A DNA stretch of 18,781 nucleotides from assembly GCA_030605265.1 (NCBI GenBank), contig JAUWIR010000012.1, positions 1 to 18,781 of the forward strand, read 5' to 3'. Below, piece by piece: positions 1-8,004 of the stretch. The position numbers and the translations under genes were made by a program. The notes under the pieces are model-generated. The model saw only the letters and a program-made list of their open reading frames with translations, ran no database searches and was not told the origin of the DNA. The stretch is from Pseudomonadota bacterium. GTDB taxonomy: Bacteria; SZUA-182; DTGQ01. Each line of letters starts with the position of its first letter. Within the stretch, counting starts at the first letter, position 1.

Positions 1-179
1 ATAGCATGGCGGACACCTATATAATTAGCAAATTCCCCCTCAAAAGAGGCTACCTCCTGCCCCAGTATGTAAGTCCCATTATTTAATACCCTGGCAATTG
101 CACTATCAATTTCATCCTTATGGACTAGATAGTTTTCTTTGGGATTTGTTTGGGGAATTGTCAGTTGATTTTGATTCAT
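1..179 (-). CDS. DegT/DnrJ/EryC1/StrS aminotransferase, N-terminal part (3' end outside window)
   Basis: I translated this partial reading frame by hand. It starts at the ATG at 177-179 and stays open for 59 codons to the window edge. The protein begins MNQNQLTIPQTNPKENYLVH and continues with KDEIDSAIARVLNNG, TYILGQEVASFE and FANYIGVRHA. The pattern of a short leader, then x-E-I-x-x-A-I-x-x-V-L-x-x-G-x-Y-I-L-G-x-E-V-x-x-F-E, is the characteristic start of PLP-dependent sugar aminotransferases of the DegT/DnrJ/EryC1/StrS family. These convert keto-sugar nucleotides to amino sugars. The PLP lysine and all later motifs lie outside the window, so substrate cannot be judged. It begins 28 bp after the epimerase stop codon and is probably co-transcribed; the two could act in sequence (a keto-sugar made by the SDR, then transamination), which is inference. 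Confidence 0.85.
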   Translation of the reverse strand, partial: MNQNQLTIPQTNPKENYLVHKDEIDSAIARVLNNGTYILGQEVASFEGEFANYIGVRHA

Positions 180-207
180 GAAAAATAATTATAAAAATAT
201 TACCAAT

Positions 208-1293
208 CTATTTAACTTCACTTGCATGGAAGGAATCTCTACAGTCATCGTATAAAATTCTTTGTATTGATTTCACTGAATCTTTAATACAATTTAATTT
301 CTGGAAGTCTAAAAGATATTGATTTAAATACTCACGGTAAAAAGATATCGTCCGTAACAGCCCTTGTCTTAATGAAATTTTAGGTTCCCACCCAAGTACA
401 GTCCGGGCAAGTTCATAATTGGCATAATAATCACCAATATCAATTTTTTTTCGGTCCTGTGGGAAGGTAAGTATACTGTATTTACCACCACCATTAACTT
501 TAACCAAGAGTTTAGCCAAATCCTTTAAGCTAATCATACATTCGCCGCCAATATTAAAAACCTTTCCATTGGAATTCTCATTTGAAGCAGCCAGAAGAAA
601 AGCATGTACTGCATCATCAACATAGGTAAAATCACGTAATTGATGTCCCTCCCAGACTTCAAAAGGTTTTCCTTCAATTAGGCAACGAAGCCAAATACTC
701 AGAAACGTCTGCCTTGTATCCTTCATCCGCATTCGAGGGCCGTAGGTATTAGTTAAACGCAATGCACAAGCCCTGATACCATAGATATTATTATAAAGAA
801 TATGATACCACTCACCTGCCATTTTATTAATGCCGTTCACATCTGTCGGGCGAAGTAAATGTTTTTCATCAACAGGAAGATAGTCCGGTTTACCATAAAT
901 TTGACGAGTACTGGCAAATACAATTTTAATATTTGGATTGTTTTTTCTACAGGCTTCTAAAATAGAAAGCTGTGCATGGCAATTAATTTCTAAATCAGTG
1001 TATGGGTCTTGCATTGAATCCATATGACTGGTCTGTCCGGCAAGATTAAACAAATAATCCTGCCCTTGCACAAGATAACGCATACTATATTCATCACGTA
1101 CATCTGAGATATTAACTTTAACTTTGTCTTCTATACCGGCAATATTAAAATGGTTCCCTCCATATTCAGGGATAAGGCTATCTATTAAAGTAACCTTTGC
1201 GCCCAGAGTAATGAGATTATGGGCCAGATTGGAGCCAATAAAACCCAAACCTCCAGTGATTAAAACATTTTTATTTGAAAAAAAATGGCGCAT
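208..1293 (-). CDS. NAD-dependent epimerase/dehydratase (extended SDR)
   Basis: Extended short-chain dehydrogenase of the nucleotide-sugar epimerase/dehydratase type, about 361 aa. The Rossmann motif GGLGFIG lies about 14 residues in, the conserved Ser/Thr is in FASTRQIYG, and the C-terminal substrate half contains LRLTNTYGPR and LRDFTYVDDAVHAFL. The usual YxxxK catalytic pair reads VNGINKMAGEWYH, so the Tyr position holds Asn while the Lys remains. From memory, a subgroup of UDP-glucose-4-epimerase-like proteins shares this substitution, so the product is probably functional but its chemistry is uncertain. The frame stays open to a TTG at 1312-1314. I prefer the ATG at 1291-1293, since the protein from there begins MRHFFSNKNVLITGG, as expected for the family. 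It overlaps the upstream glycosyltransferase gene by 23 bp, suggesting translational coupling. Confidence 0.9.
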   Translation of the reverse strand: MRHFFSNKNVLITGGLGFIGSNLAHNLITLGAKVTLIDSLIPEYGGNHFNIAGIEDKVKVNISDVRDEYSMRYLVQGQDYLFNLAGQTSHMDSMQDPYTDLEINCHAQLSILEACRKNNPNIKIVFASTRQIYGKPDYLPVDEKHLLRPTDVNGINKMAGEWYHILYNNIYGIRACALRLTNTYGPRMRMKDTRQTFLSIWLRCLIEGKPFEVWEGHQLRDFTYVDDAVHAFLLAASNENSNGKVFNIGGECMISLKDLAKLLVKVNGGGKYSILTFPQDRKKIDIGDYYANYELARTVLGWEPKISLRQGLLRTISFYREYLNQYLLDFQKLNCIKDSVKSIQRILYDDCRDSFHASEVK

Positions 1294-2461
1294 GGTTTCT
1301 TTGACAACTTTCAATATATTTTGGCAATTTTCTTCTTTGGCCCATTATTGGTGTTAAAATTTCAATAAGCTCTTGCATTCTATGATAATAAGTATGCTCT
1401 TCCAATGTATGTTTTTGGCCGTCTTTGGCAATGTTTTTGCGCTTCTCATCATGCTTAAGGTAATAGGCGATTAGTTCTTTACACTCTTGAGTAGAACGGT
1501 AAGTGATGACCTCTTTATCCGGTTTAAACAAAGTGTGTAAATTGTTTTTATAATCTGTGATTAAGAGTGTGCCGACTCCTGTTGCCTCGTATAGACGCAT
1601 ATTATTAGCATAACCTTCAGCCACATTAATATGATGATTAATAACAATATCAGCATTATTAAGTATATCATACATATCAAGGCCCCAGGCTTGCCCATGA
1701 TAGGCTGATTGGATTGGAGATTTTTTTTTTAATGTATTTATTCCATATCCCCAAATATCCAGAGAAAGGGAAGACAAAATATCCTCTAAAAATCTGATAC
1801 GTTCAGCATGACAAATAGATAGCCCACCGATAAATACAGTGCGATAAGGAGTTTTTCTTTTTCGTAATTTTGTCAATATCTGTGGTTCAAAACCAATTTT
1901 AAAATATTCACTGACCAATCCATTTTTTCGAAAGTGCTCAACAAAGTGAGGGAAGGAAGATAATAAAAGATCATATTTACTGAAAGCAGCTACAGGGCTA
2001 ATTGGGCAGGCAATCTGCCCAACAATTAATTTGGTATAAGGTCTTATTTCGTTTAAGAATTCATGATTAATATAGTTAATATCCTGTACATAAAACACAT
2101 CGGGACAATATTTTTTTACTTGGGCTAAGATGATTTGATAAAACCAATCTGTCGATTGGGCACTCTCGATCCAGGGGATACAACCCCTTCGAAAACATAT
2201 GGTCCATCTTTTAAACTTATCAAGTTTTATTCCTTGTTCTTTAGCCCATTGTTTCTGTATTGGTTCACAATTTCCTATTATTTCTGTTGCTTCATATCCT
2301 AGTTTTTTAAGGTTGGAAGAATAAAAATTAGCAGTTGCACAAGATTGTTCCATTAATATTCGCCATTGTTCAGTATAAGGATAATTTTTTAAGTTTGGGT
2401 TTTTTTTATAAAAGCTATTAAGAAATGTCGGATAATAAGTATCTAAAATAAGAAACCGCAT
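1271..2461 (-). CDS. Glycosyltransferase, CgeB-like / GT-B fold
   Basis: Protein of 396 aa starting at an ATG. The N-terminal half begins MRFLILDTYYPTFLNSFY and has alternating hydrophobic strands of a Rossmann-like domain, including a PDVFYVQDINYIN strand near residues 120-132. The C-terminal half carries the donor-binding signature of the Glyco_trans_1_2 / CgeB-type family: LNNADIVINHH near 267-277, then NNMRLYEATGVGTLLITD near 286-303, where E292 is the conserved acidic residue expected to contact the nucleotide sugar. It probably adds a sugar to a lipid-linked or cytoplasmic glycan intermediate. Donor and acceptor cannot be told from sequence. It ends inside the epimerase gene and starts 27 bp after the CapK-like gene stop, so it belongs to the same transcript. 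Soluble; no membrane segment seen. Confidence 0.85.
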   Translation of the reverse strand: MRFLILDTYYPTFLNSFYKKNPNLKNYPYTEQWRILMEQSCATANFYSSNLKKLGYEATEIIGNCEPIQKQWAKEQGIKLDKFKRWTICFRRGCIPWIESAQSTDWFYQIILAQVKKYCPDVFYVQDINYINHEFLNEIRPYTKLIVGQIACPISPVAAFSKYDLLLSSFPHFVEHFRKNGLVSEYFKIGFEPQILTKLRKRKTPYRTVFIGGLSICHAERIRFLEDILSSLSLDIWGYGINTLKKKSPIQSAYHGQAWGLDMYDILNNADIVINHHINVAEGYANNMRLYEATGVGTLLITDYKNNLHTLFKPDKEVITYRSTQECKELIAYYLKHDEKRKNIAKDGQKHTLEEHTYYHRMQELIEILTPIMGQRRKLPKYIESCQRNHAPFFFK

Positions 2462-2488
2462 TTAAAATTGTCTAATTTTTTAAATAAG

Positions 2489-3895
2489 TTATTTGCTATT
2501 AATATTTTGAATTAGAAACCTGAATTTCCCTTTTTGAGTCAATGAAATCGACTTTACATAGTCAAATTTTACTTCGATTCCACAAATTTTTTTAAATTTT
2601 TTCTTAATTTCATCCTCATCTTTGTTCGTAAAGCTTCCTCTTTTTAAGACCTTTATGATCACTTTTCCTGGTATATTTTGGACAATTTGCCATTTTTGAA
2701 TGTTATTAAAAGCGTTATAGTGTTGGCCGAAAATTAAGGCAGTAAGAGGGATTCGTTCTTTATCTTTAGTATAGATATAGTCTTGTGTTCTGCCTATAAT
2801 TTTTCCAAATTTAACAATACCATTTACATCCCCGTTGAATACCGCTAGATCTCCTGTACGATACCTAATAAAAGGGAAAGCAAAATTATAGAAACCGGTA
2901 ACAACAATTTCACCTATTTCACCAATATTTACTTGCCTGCCCTCTGAATCTAAAACCTCGGTAAGACCGTAAAAAGGAGAACAAAAGTATTCATTGGTAT
3001 GATCAATAGTATATCCAAAAACACATACTTCCGAATGACCATATTGGAAATATACTTTTGAGTTAAATGCCTTTTTGATATTTTTAATTTGCCAATCAAA
3101 GGCATTCTCAGCCGTTAATTCAATGCCCTTTACATGAAAGGGAATCGAAATATTATTTTTCAGAATATAATCAGCTATCTCATTAATAAAAGAAGGGTAT
3201 CCTCTCAAAATTGAAGGTTTGAAATCTAAAATATGTTCTATATAGAAGGGTAAAGTTTTTTTGTTTAAATATAAGGCAGAATAAGATAATCTCCCGTAAG
3301 GAATATCATGAGTGCCGGTTTTAGTCCAATATACATGATTTTGACAAAGATTTTCCGGAACAGAAGACCCATCAAAGGCAACTATCTTATCACCTGGACT
3401 ATATCCTACAATTTTATGAAAAAATTCTTGATGTATCCATTCAATTTTCCCGGCAAAATTAGAAACCAAAAATTCCAGGGGCTCTCCAGTGCTACCACCA
3501 GTATTCATAGAATAAAATTTTAGATGGTCAATTTCATCAGAAATTATATCATTTTTATGTTTTCTAATAATGGACTTATCTAACAACGGCAGCTGCTTAA
3601 AATTACCCAGGTCTTCCGGCGAAAAGTTACATTTTTCAAATAGGTTTTTATAATAGGGGCAATGGTGATAGGCATATTTTAATATTTTTAAGAGTTTATT
3701 ATTACGAAAGGCTAAGAAATCTTGAGATTGGTTATGGTGCATTTTGTTAAGCAAGGTGAGAACATAAGCGCCTTCCTTATTTATTTTTCTCATTAAAAAA
3801 TAACCGGAAATTTTTTTAATCCACCAACGTGGATTCGTCGCTTTTTTTAAACACCAAAGTGGTTGTGTAATTATTTTCTGAATTGATTCTACCAT
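2489..3895 (-). CDS. CapK / phenylacetate-CoA-ligase-like adenylate-forming enzyme
   Basis: Protein of 468 aa, the usual length for the CapK/PaaK-like branch of the adenylate-forming superfamily. Visible motifs are NTGGSTGEPLEF near 131-142 (phosphate-binding A3 loop), YGHSEV near 285-290 (adenine-binding A5 region), YRTGDL near 345-350 (the ribose-binding Asp of A7) and GRTQDYIY near 368-375 (hinge A8). The family activates a carboxylic acid as an acyl-adenylate; in polysaccharide loci its members are usually annotated CapK and their substrates are mostly unknown. Here it lies between two glycosyltransferase genes with gaps of only 27 and 7 bp, which suggests it activates or attaches a non-sugar acid or amino acid on the glycan (inference). 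The ATG at 3893-3895 begins MVESIQKIITQPLW. Clearly AT-richer than the metabolic genes further right. Confidence 0.88.
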   Translation of the reverse strand: MVESIQKIITQPLWCLKKATNPRWWIKKISGYFLMRKINKEGAYVLTLLNKMHHNQSQDFLAFRNNKLLKILKYAYHHCPYYKNLFEKCNFSPEDLGNFKQLPLLDKSIIRKHKNDIISDEIDHLKFYSMNTGGSTGEPLEFLVSNFAGKIEWIHQEFFHKIVGYSPGDKIVAFDGSSVPENLCQNHVYWTKTGTHDIPYGRLSYSALYLNKKTLPFYIEHILDFKPSILRGYPSFINEIADYILKNNISIPFHVKGIELTAENAFDWQIKNIKKAFNSKVYFQYGHSEVCVFGYTIDHTNEYFCSPFYGLTEVLDSEGRQVNIGEIGEIVVTGFYNFAFPFIRYRTGDLAVFNGDVNGIVKFGKIIGRTQDYIYTKDKERIPLTALIFGQHYNAFNNIQKWQIVQNIPGKVIIKVLKRGSFTNKDEDEIKKKFKKICGIEVKFDYVKSISLTQKGKFRFLIQNINSK

Positions 3896-3902
3896 CGTAT
3901 TT

Positions 3903-4787
3903 CTATTTTTTTATTAAATTCATATGGAATAATCTATAAATATATCGCAAAAAAAATATGATCGGTCGTGTCCTGGGAAAAAGATAAGGCAGGGTCTGAC
4001 AGTGCCGGTGAAGGTGTTCTTTAGATAAGGACCATCTTACCCCTTTCTTAGTAAGAACGTGAGTAGCATCTTGAATTGTGAATACATGGCAATAACCACC
4101 AGCGAGTTCAAGATTGCGTTTGTGCTCAGGCCCCTCGTATTCAGTAGGATATTTAATTTCGTGATTCTGATGTACAACAGTAATTTCTGCCGTAGCATTA
4201 ATCAAGGGAATTTTTTGGAGGCGAGTATAAAAAAGCATCCAGTTGTCCCAGGCAGGACGCCCAACAGCAAAGGATGGAATATTTTTATAGAGCCCTCTCT
4301 TAAAAACTAAATAATCAATGCCTGTCTTTGGATTGAGATGGCCATATTTATAAACCTTCTGTTTTAATAGATATTCCCATTCAGGATTATTAAAATTGAT
4401 TAATTCTTTTTGCTCAAAATTCCAACGCTGTCCAACTACTAAAAATCGATATTTTGACCCAACTATACTACGTACAGCGGGTAAAAAATTACTCATCAAG
4501 ATTATATCTGAATTAAGGTAGCAAAGAATATCATACTTTGCTAAGCGTTGAGCCTTCAAAAAAATATCGCTTACTAAAGGGGTGTTGTATTCATTGCGCG
4601 CAACTTGAGGAAAATGGCGTACTTTGAAATATTTTGCCATCTCTTCTGTGCCTTGATCATCACCAAAGAGTATAATTTCACAAGCTGGACGTAATAAAGT
4701 CCAACTTTGAACAGCATTCTGCTGAATAACTGAGATGTGGCCCTTCCATGGTTTAGGAATTGAAAAAAGGGTTAACATATTTGGCAT
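3903..4787 (-). CDS. Putative glycosyltransferase, GT-A-like
   Basis: Protein of 294 aa with an ATG at 4785-4787. The N-terminus (MLTLFSIPKPWKGHISVIQQ, then AVQSWTLL and CEIILFGDD) resembles the opening strand-helix-strand of GT-A nucleotide-diphospho-sugar transferases, where an Asp follows the second strand. A DXD-like motif, CYLNSDIILM near 89-98, comes after AKYDILCY, the usual place for the metal/donor-binding motif, with Asn-Ser-Asp instead of Asp-x-Asp. VGRPAWDNWMLF near 176-187 is consistent with an acceptor-side acidic loop. The C-terminal 25 residues are basic and aromatic (TRPIIFFLRYIYRLF) and may touch the membrane. It ends 7 bp before the CapK-like gene. The long 251-bp spacer upstream could mark a separate transcription start. 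Family assignment is by motif order only, so specificity is unknown. Confidence 0.7.
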   Translation of the reverse strand: MPNMLTLFSIPKPWKGHISVIQQNAVQSWTLLRPACEIILFGDDQGTEEMAKYFKVRHFPQVARNEYNTPLVSDIFLKAQRLAKYDILCYLNSDIILMSNFLPAVRSIVGSKYRFLVVGQRWNFEQKELINFNNPEWEYLLKQKVYKYGHLNPKTGIDYLVFKRGLYKNIPSFAVGRPAWDNWMLFYTRLQKIPLINATAEITVVHQNHEIKYPTEYEGPEHKRNLELAGGYCHVFTIQDATHVLTKKGVRWSLSKEHLHRHCQTLPYLFPRTRPIIFFLRYIYRLFHMNLIKK

Positions 4788-5038
4788 ATTTATTGTGAAA
4801 TGTAATCTAACAAATTGCTTAAATAATCATTGTTGGTACTGTGGGTTTAGATTTTGGTTTAGATTCGAAAGGATATGTAAGTATGTAATATATAAGGCAC
4901 CTCAGGAGCGAATCATAGAACAATGATGACAACAATAGTTTTGTCAATGATGCTGATAACTTACAGCAAGTTACCTTTCCCCTGATGGAAGTAAGGTAAG
5001 TTTCATACGAAAAAATCAATAAATATATTGTAAAAAAT
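4788..5038. other. 251-bp spacer with several small inverted repeats, no gene found
   Basis: No convincing coding frame is present. Inverted repeats visible here are TTACCTT (4971-4977) with AAGGTAA (4993-4999), GACAA/TTGTC around 4928-4946, and ATCATTGTT (4826-4834) with AACAATGAT (4919-4927). On the minus strand a perfect TTGACA lies at 4942-4947, but 16-18 bp beyond it there is no good -10 box, so I do not call a promoter. The spacer is long for this otherwise compact cluster and may be the scar of a lost gene. Confidence 0.4.
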
Positions 5039-5839
5039 TTAAAAAAGACTATCAAATTCTACGCGGGGAAATATTTCCAGTTTCCCTCCACGAGTTGCAT
5101 TATAAATCGTTCTACTATCTTGTTTAAATATAGATTTAACCGTTAAAAATTCTTTTTTCATTGTATCAAGATCAGGAAGATTCCAAATATCGCCTTTTTT
5201 TCTATAATTAGGCAGAAAGTGATCAACTGTGCCATCTGAGGTTACAGCACGTTTTGTTTTATTTTGCTGTTTGTTTAAAGAATTATAGTCAAAATCCATT
5301 CCCAGTAAAAAAATTTCTTTTATCCCCATATAAAAAGCCAACTGTAAGGCAACAGTAGTGACTGTCTCTACAATGAATACATATGATAATAAGTTGGTCG
5401 AAAAAGAAGAGCTTTTTTCTTCCCATGGGTTGAGAATAATGGTCTTTTTATCTATAGCTAATTTGGATTTATCCTTAGGGTATATTTTGAAAAAACCTTC
5501 TAATTTATTAATTTCTTTATAACTTTGCTCTATGACAAGTGAATCGAAAACTAAATAATACCTTGGACGGAAGTGAGTCATATTGAAAGCAAGATAAATC
5601 CTATTAAATGCAAAAGTAATTTCATTTTTAAGTTTATCTAAATCAGAAATTTTAAGGCTCGGCCCTGTTCCAATAATGAATGCTCGTTTACCTTTGTGAA
5701 TATTCCTGAGGGCTGTGATCCTTCGTTCATTTTTATTTAATGGAATTCCTAACTTATTAAAATAATTATGTATAATAGAAAAAATTTCTGATCGATTTTT
5801 CGAAATATAAATTGGATTTAGTATATTTAGAAAGTTCAT
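5039..5839 (-). CDS. MptE-like / DUF115 family protein
   Basis: Protein of 266 aa resembling the MptE-like (DUF115, 6-hydroxymethylpterin-diphosphokinase-like) fold. Seen are RAFIIGTGPSL near 52-62 (glycine-rich, probably nucleotide-binding), TFAFNRIYLAF near 75-85, YYLVFDS near 94-100, TVALQLAFYMGIKEIFLLGM near 162-181 followed by DFDY, and the ending NATRGGKLEIFPRVEF. This order of motifs is typical of DUF115 proteins in bacterial glycan and flagellin-glycosylation loci, where they are suspected to act on nonulosonic acid or other sugar transfer; the bacterial reaction is not settled. An AAGG Shine-Dalgarno precedes the ATG by about 8 nt. The gene is strikingly AT-rich compared with the oxidoreductase and phosphatase genes upstream, which suggests separate acquisition. 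Identification of the domain is fairly secure; function is open. Confidence 0.8.
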   Translation of the reverse strand: MNFLNILNPIYISKNRSEIFSIIHNYFNKLGIPLNKNERRITALRNIHKGKRAFIIGTGPSLKISDLDKLKNEITFAFNRIYLAFNMTHFRPRYYLVFDSLVIEQSYKEINKLEGFFKIYPKDKSKLAIDKKTIILNPWEEKSSSFSTNLLSYVFIVETVTTVALQLAFYMGIKEIFLLGMDFDYNSLNKQQNKTKRAVTSDGTVDHFLPNYRKKGDIWNLPDLDTMKKEFLTVKSIFKQDSRTIYNATRGGKLEIFPRVEFDSLF

Positions 5840-5895
5840 ATCATATACCTTATTTTAAGAAACCTAAAGCATGCCTTGGGGCTGGGCTGGATACT

Positions 5896-5905
5896 CTCAA
5901 TTGAG
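5896..5905. repeat. 10-bp perfect palindrome in the oxidoreductase / MptE-like spacer
   Basis: CTCAATTGAG is self-complementary and lies 57 bp upstream of the MptE-like start codon. It could be an operator half-site or chance in AT-rich DNA. No promoter with good spacing was found in the 170-bp gap (5840-6009). Confidence 0.25.
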
Positions 5906-6009
5906 TTCAACCAGTTTTTGACTTAAAAAACGCCATAGGTAAAAAATAAAACTTAAATCTTTGACAATGTTCTATCCCTAAAATCCCTATAGAATTGCGT
6001 ATAAGAATT

Positions 6010-7020
6010 TTATTCTCCCCTTCCTGCTTTATAAATTTTTTCGATTAATTGCATTACTTTCAGAGCATCTTGTGAATTTCCCACTGGGCTCTCTTTTTTC
6101 CCCGTTATACACTCATAGAAATCGGTAATCTCCAATTTCCATGAGTCATCTGTATCAAAATAAATGGTTTCCTCTCTGGGTTTGCCAAAGGCATAAGCTT
6201 CATTTTCGAATTGTTTTTTAGCAAAGATAATGCTTTCTTCACCATAGCTTCTGGTAGAAGAGAGGATACCATTTACGCATAAATAACCATCTTCCATAAA
6301 TAAATCTAAGGAGAATTTATGTTTCCAATGGGTGGCACTGGAATGAAGCATGGCCACCTGGCCTTTTACCGTCTTCAATAAAGCAAAGGCGTTGTCCTCT
6401 AAGCCAGGTGCATTCCAATAGCAATTTTCCACAAAACTTTTTATTTCTATAAACTCACCCAAGAAATAACGTAAAAGATCTAACATATGAATACCCTGAT
6501 CTAGAAGTATACCACCACCTGCCAGATTTTTGTCAGAACGCCAATTTTTTTTAAAACCTACGCTCCCGGCTTTTCCGTAAATCCCTCGTGCCCAGAGAAC
6601 TGGTCCATATCGCCCGCTGTCTACAATAGCCTTAACTTCCATGATTGCGAAATGAAATCGATGGTTGAATCCGAATTTCAATACACTGTCACCAGCTGAT
6701 TGCTCTGAAGAAATAATTTTCTTCACATCCGCTACTGACCGTCCAGGAGGTTTTTCGCAGAAGACATGGCAGCGCTTATTTAAGGCGGCACAGATAATAT
6801 CAGGCGCAGTATTGTTATAAGTGCAGCCAAAAACAGCATTTAAATTCTGTAATAATATATTTTCCCAATGGGTAGAAAAGGATAGTTCAGGGAATTCAGC
6901 GGATACTTTTTCATTGATATCGCATAGGGCAACTACCTCGAATCCGGGATGAGCATCCAATACATGTTTCCTGATTCGCCCCATTTTCCCCATTCCGATT
7001 ATTGCAGTGCGTAGTTTCAT
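6010..7020 (-). CDS. Gfo/Idh/MocA family oxidoreductase
   Basis: Protein of 336 aa, normal length for the family. The N-terminal NAD(P) domain starts MKLRTAIIGMGKMGRI with a GxGxMG-type dinucleotide loop (residues 9-14) and the second-strand acidic residue in ALCDINEK. The conserved CEKPPGRS (Glu-Lys-Pro at 89-91) carries the lysine that usually takes part in catalysis. The C-terminal sheet domain contains LAGGGILLDQGIHMLDLLRY near 166-185, where D174 and H178 match the family's Asp-x-x-x-His. Members oxidise or reduce sugar carbons, often C3 of UDP-hexuronates in polysaccharide loci. Substrate is not determinable. It starts 9 bp after the methyltransferase stop, so the two are in one operon. 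A 170-bp gap follows its stop before the MptE-like gene. Confidence 0.92.
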   Translation of the reverse strand: MKLRTAIIGMGKMGRIRKHVLDAHPGFEVVALCDINEKVSAEFPELSFSTHWENILLQNLNAVFGCTYNNTAPDIICAALNKRCHVFCEKPPGRSVADVKKIISSEQSAGDSVLKFGFNHRFHFAIMEVKAIVDSGRYGPVLWARGIYGKAGSVGFKKNWRSDKNLAGGGILLDQGIHMLDLLRYFLGEFIEIKSFVENCYWNAPGLEDNAFALLKTVKGQVAMLHSSATHWKHKFSLDLFMEDGYLCVNGILSSTRSYGEESIIFAKKQFENEAYAFGKPREETIYFDTDDSWKLEITDFYECITGKKESPVGNSQDALKVMQLIEKIYKAGRGE

Positions 7021-7029
7021 TTTTTTTGG

Positions 7030-7989
7030 TTACTTTCTTGCCACACAGCGCAGGTGGGAACTCAAATTGTTACGTTGGAGAAAACCCTGCATCCTTTCTA
7101 AAAGAGAATCATCTTTCTGGCTCATGATGTATCTTTGAAAATATTGATCTTTGGGGATATTATGATCGATGTTTTTTACATATTTCAGGTCAAGAAGGCC
7201 GGGTGTAGTCAATTCTAGAACATAAAAACCAGCCTGTTCGAGTAAACAGTTTATGCCTTTTGGTGAAGGGAGAAAGATATGGTCCAGAGGAAAAATATTA
7301 TCTGATTTTTCTCGAAGTGTGAGCACATCAAAACCGGAACCAGCTCGACATGAGACAATTAGCAAGCCCCCTGGCTTCAGTGTACGATATATTCTGTCCA
7401 AAAGTTTTTGAGGACAAGCTTCACGCTGAAGGACATCGATAAGGCATATTATGTCATGTTGCTCATCAATATTTATACTTTCTATAATAGGTGGAAGTGA
7501 TTCTTTTACAGAGAGATTGTGAACAAAACCGGCGGAGCTAAGTAAATCAATCCAACCTAAGGATTTGCCCCCCCACTCAATAACTGTGTATTTATTATTC
7601 CCTAAATGTCTACTCACACGGCTCTCAATCCAGCCAAGCTGACTTTCCCATAAATTTTTACGCTTTTGGCTTACCATATCCTGATATTCTTCTGATGCTC
7701 GAAGTCGGGAGATTTCCGAATTGAAATAATAATTTTGTATAACTTGTTCGTCCGGTAAGGAGGCAAGACTTACAGACCAGGACTTGAGACAAATGGCGTA
7801 ATAGAATCCCCATTTTTGGAACAGGATTTCATCCCTTGGCGCTTTACAAATAGGGCAAGGCTGTATATGTTTTGATTTTTTTATATTAGCCGTAAAATCC
7901 CGGGCTAAGTCGCGTTCCTTGTTAAAAATAAAATCCGGATGAATATCCTCTTCACGGATAGATATATCTGTGAACTCATAGCGGATCAA
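7030..7989 (-). CDS. Class I SAM-dependent methyltransferase with degenerate N-terminal Cys motif
   Basis: Protein of 319 aa. After about 40 residues comes QPCPICKAPRDEI (C45, C48) and then a lone C67 in AICLKSW. Sugar C-methyltransferases and related proteins usually carry CxxC...CxxC there to bind zinc; here the last Cys is missing. The Methyltransf_23-like core follows: VIEWGGKSLGWIDLL near 136-150 as a variant of the glycine-rich SAM loop, ICLIDVLQRE near 181-190 and RTLKPGGLLIVS near 202-213. Likely role: methylating a sugar or sugar precursor of this cluster. The start is TTG (7987-7989), chosen because GAGGAGA lies 5-6 nt upstream and there is no ATG nearby. It begins 15 bp after the phosphatase stop and ends 9 bp before the oxidoreductase. 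The odd SAM loop and incomplete zinc site leave some doubt about catalysis. Confidence 0.8.
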   Translation of the reverse strand: MIRYEFTDISIREEDIHPDFIFNKERDLARDFTANIKKSKHIQPCPICKAPRDEILFQKWGFYYAICLKSWSVSLASLPDEQVIQNYYFNSEISRLRASEEYQDMVSQKRKNLWESQLGWIESRVSRHLGNNKYTVIEWGGKSLGWIDLLSSAGFVHNLSVKESLPPIIESINIDEQHDIICLIDVLQREACPQKLLDRIYRTLKPGGLLIVSCRAGSGFDVLTLREKSDNIFPLDHIFLPSPKGINCLLEQAGFYVLELTTPGLLDLKYVKNIDHNIPKDQYFQRYIMSQKDDSLLERMQGFLQRNNLSSHLRCVARK

Positions 7990-7994
7990 TTTAA

Positions 7995-8001
7995 TCTCCT
8001 C
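7995..8001 (-). promoter_or_regulatory. Ribosome binding site fixing the TTG start of the methyltransferase
   Basis: Minus-strand GAGGAGA ends 5 nt before the TTG at 7987-7989. It is a strong Shine-Dalgarno and the best reason to accept a non-ATG start here. Confidence 0.7.
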
Positions 8002-8004
8002 TTT

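Noticed and set aside
4971..4999. Inverted repeat TTACCTT/AAGGTAA as a terminator
   Set aside because: A 7-bp stem with a 15-nt interior and no T run after it on either strand; may be chance or a regulatory hairpin.
4819..5055. Minus-strand 78-codon open frame between the MptE-like and GT-A-like genes
   Set aside because: Its composition gives no recognisable domain, it overlaps the MptE-like 3' end, and the area is full of small inverted repeats. More likely spacer DNA.
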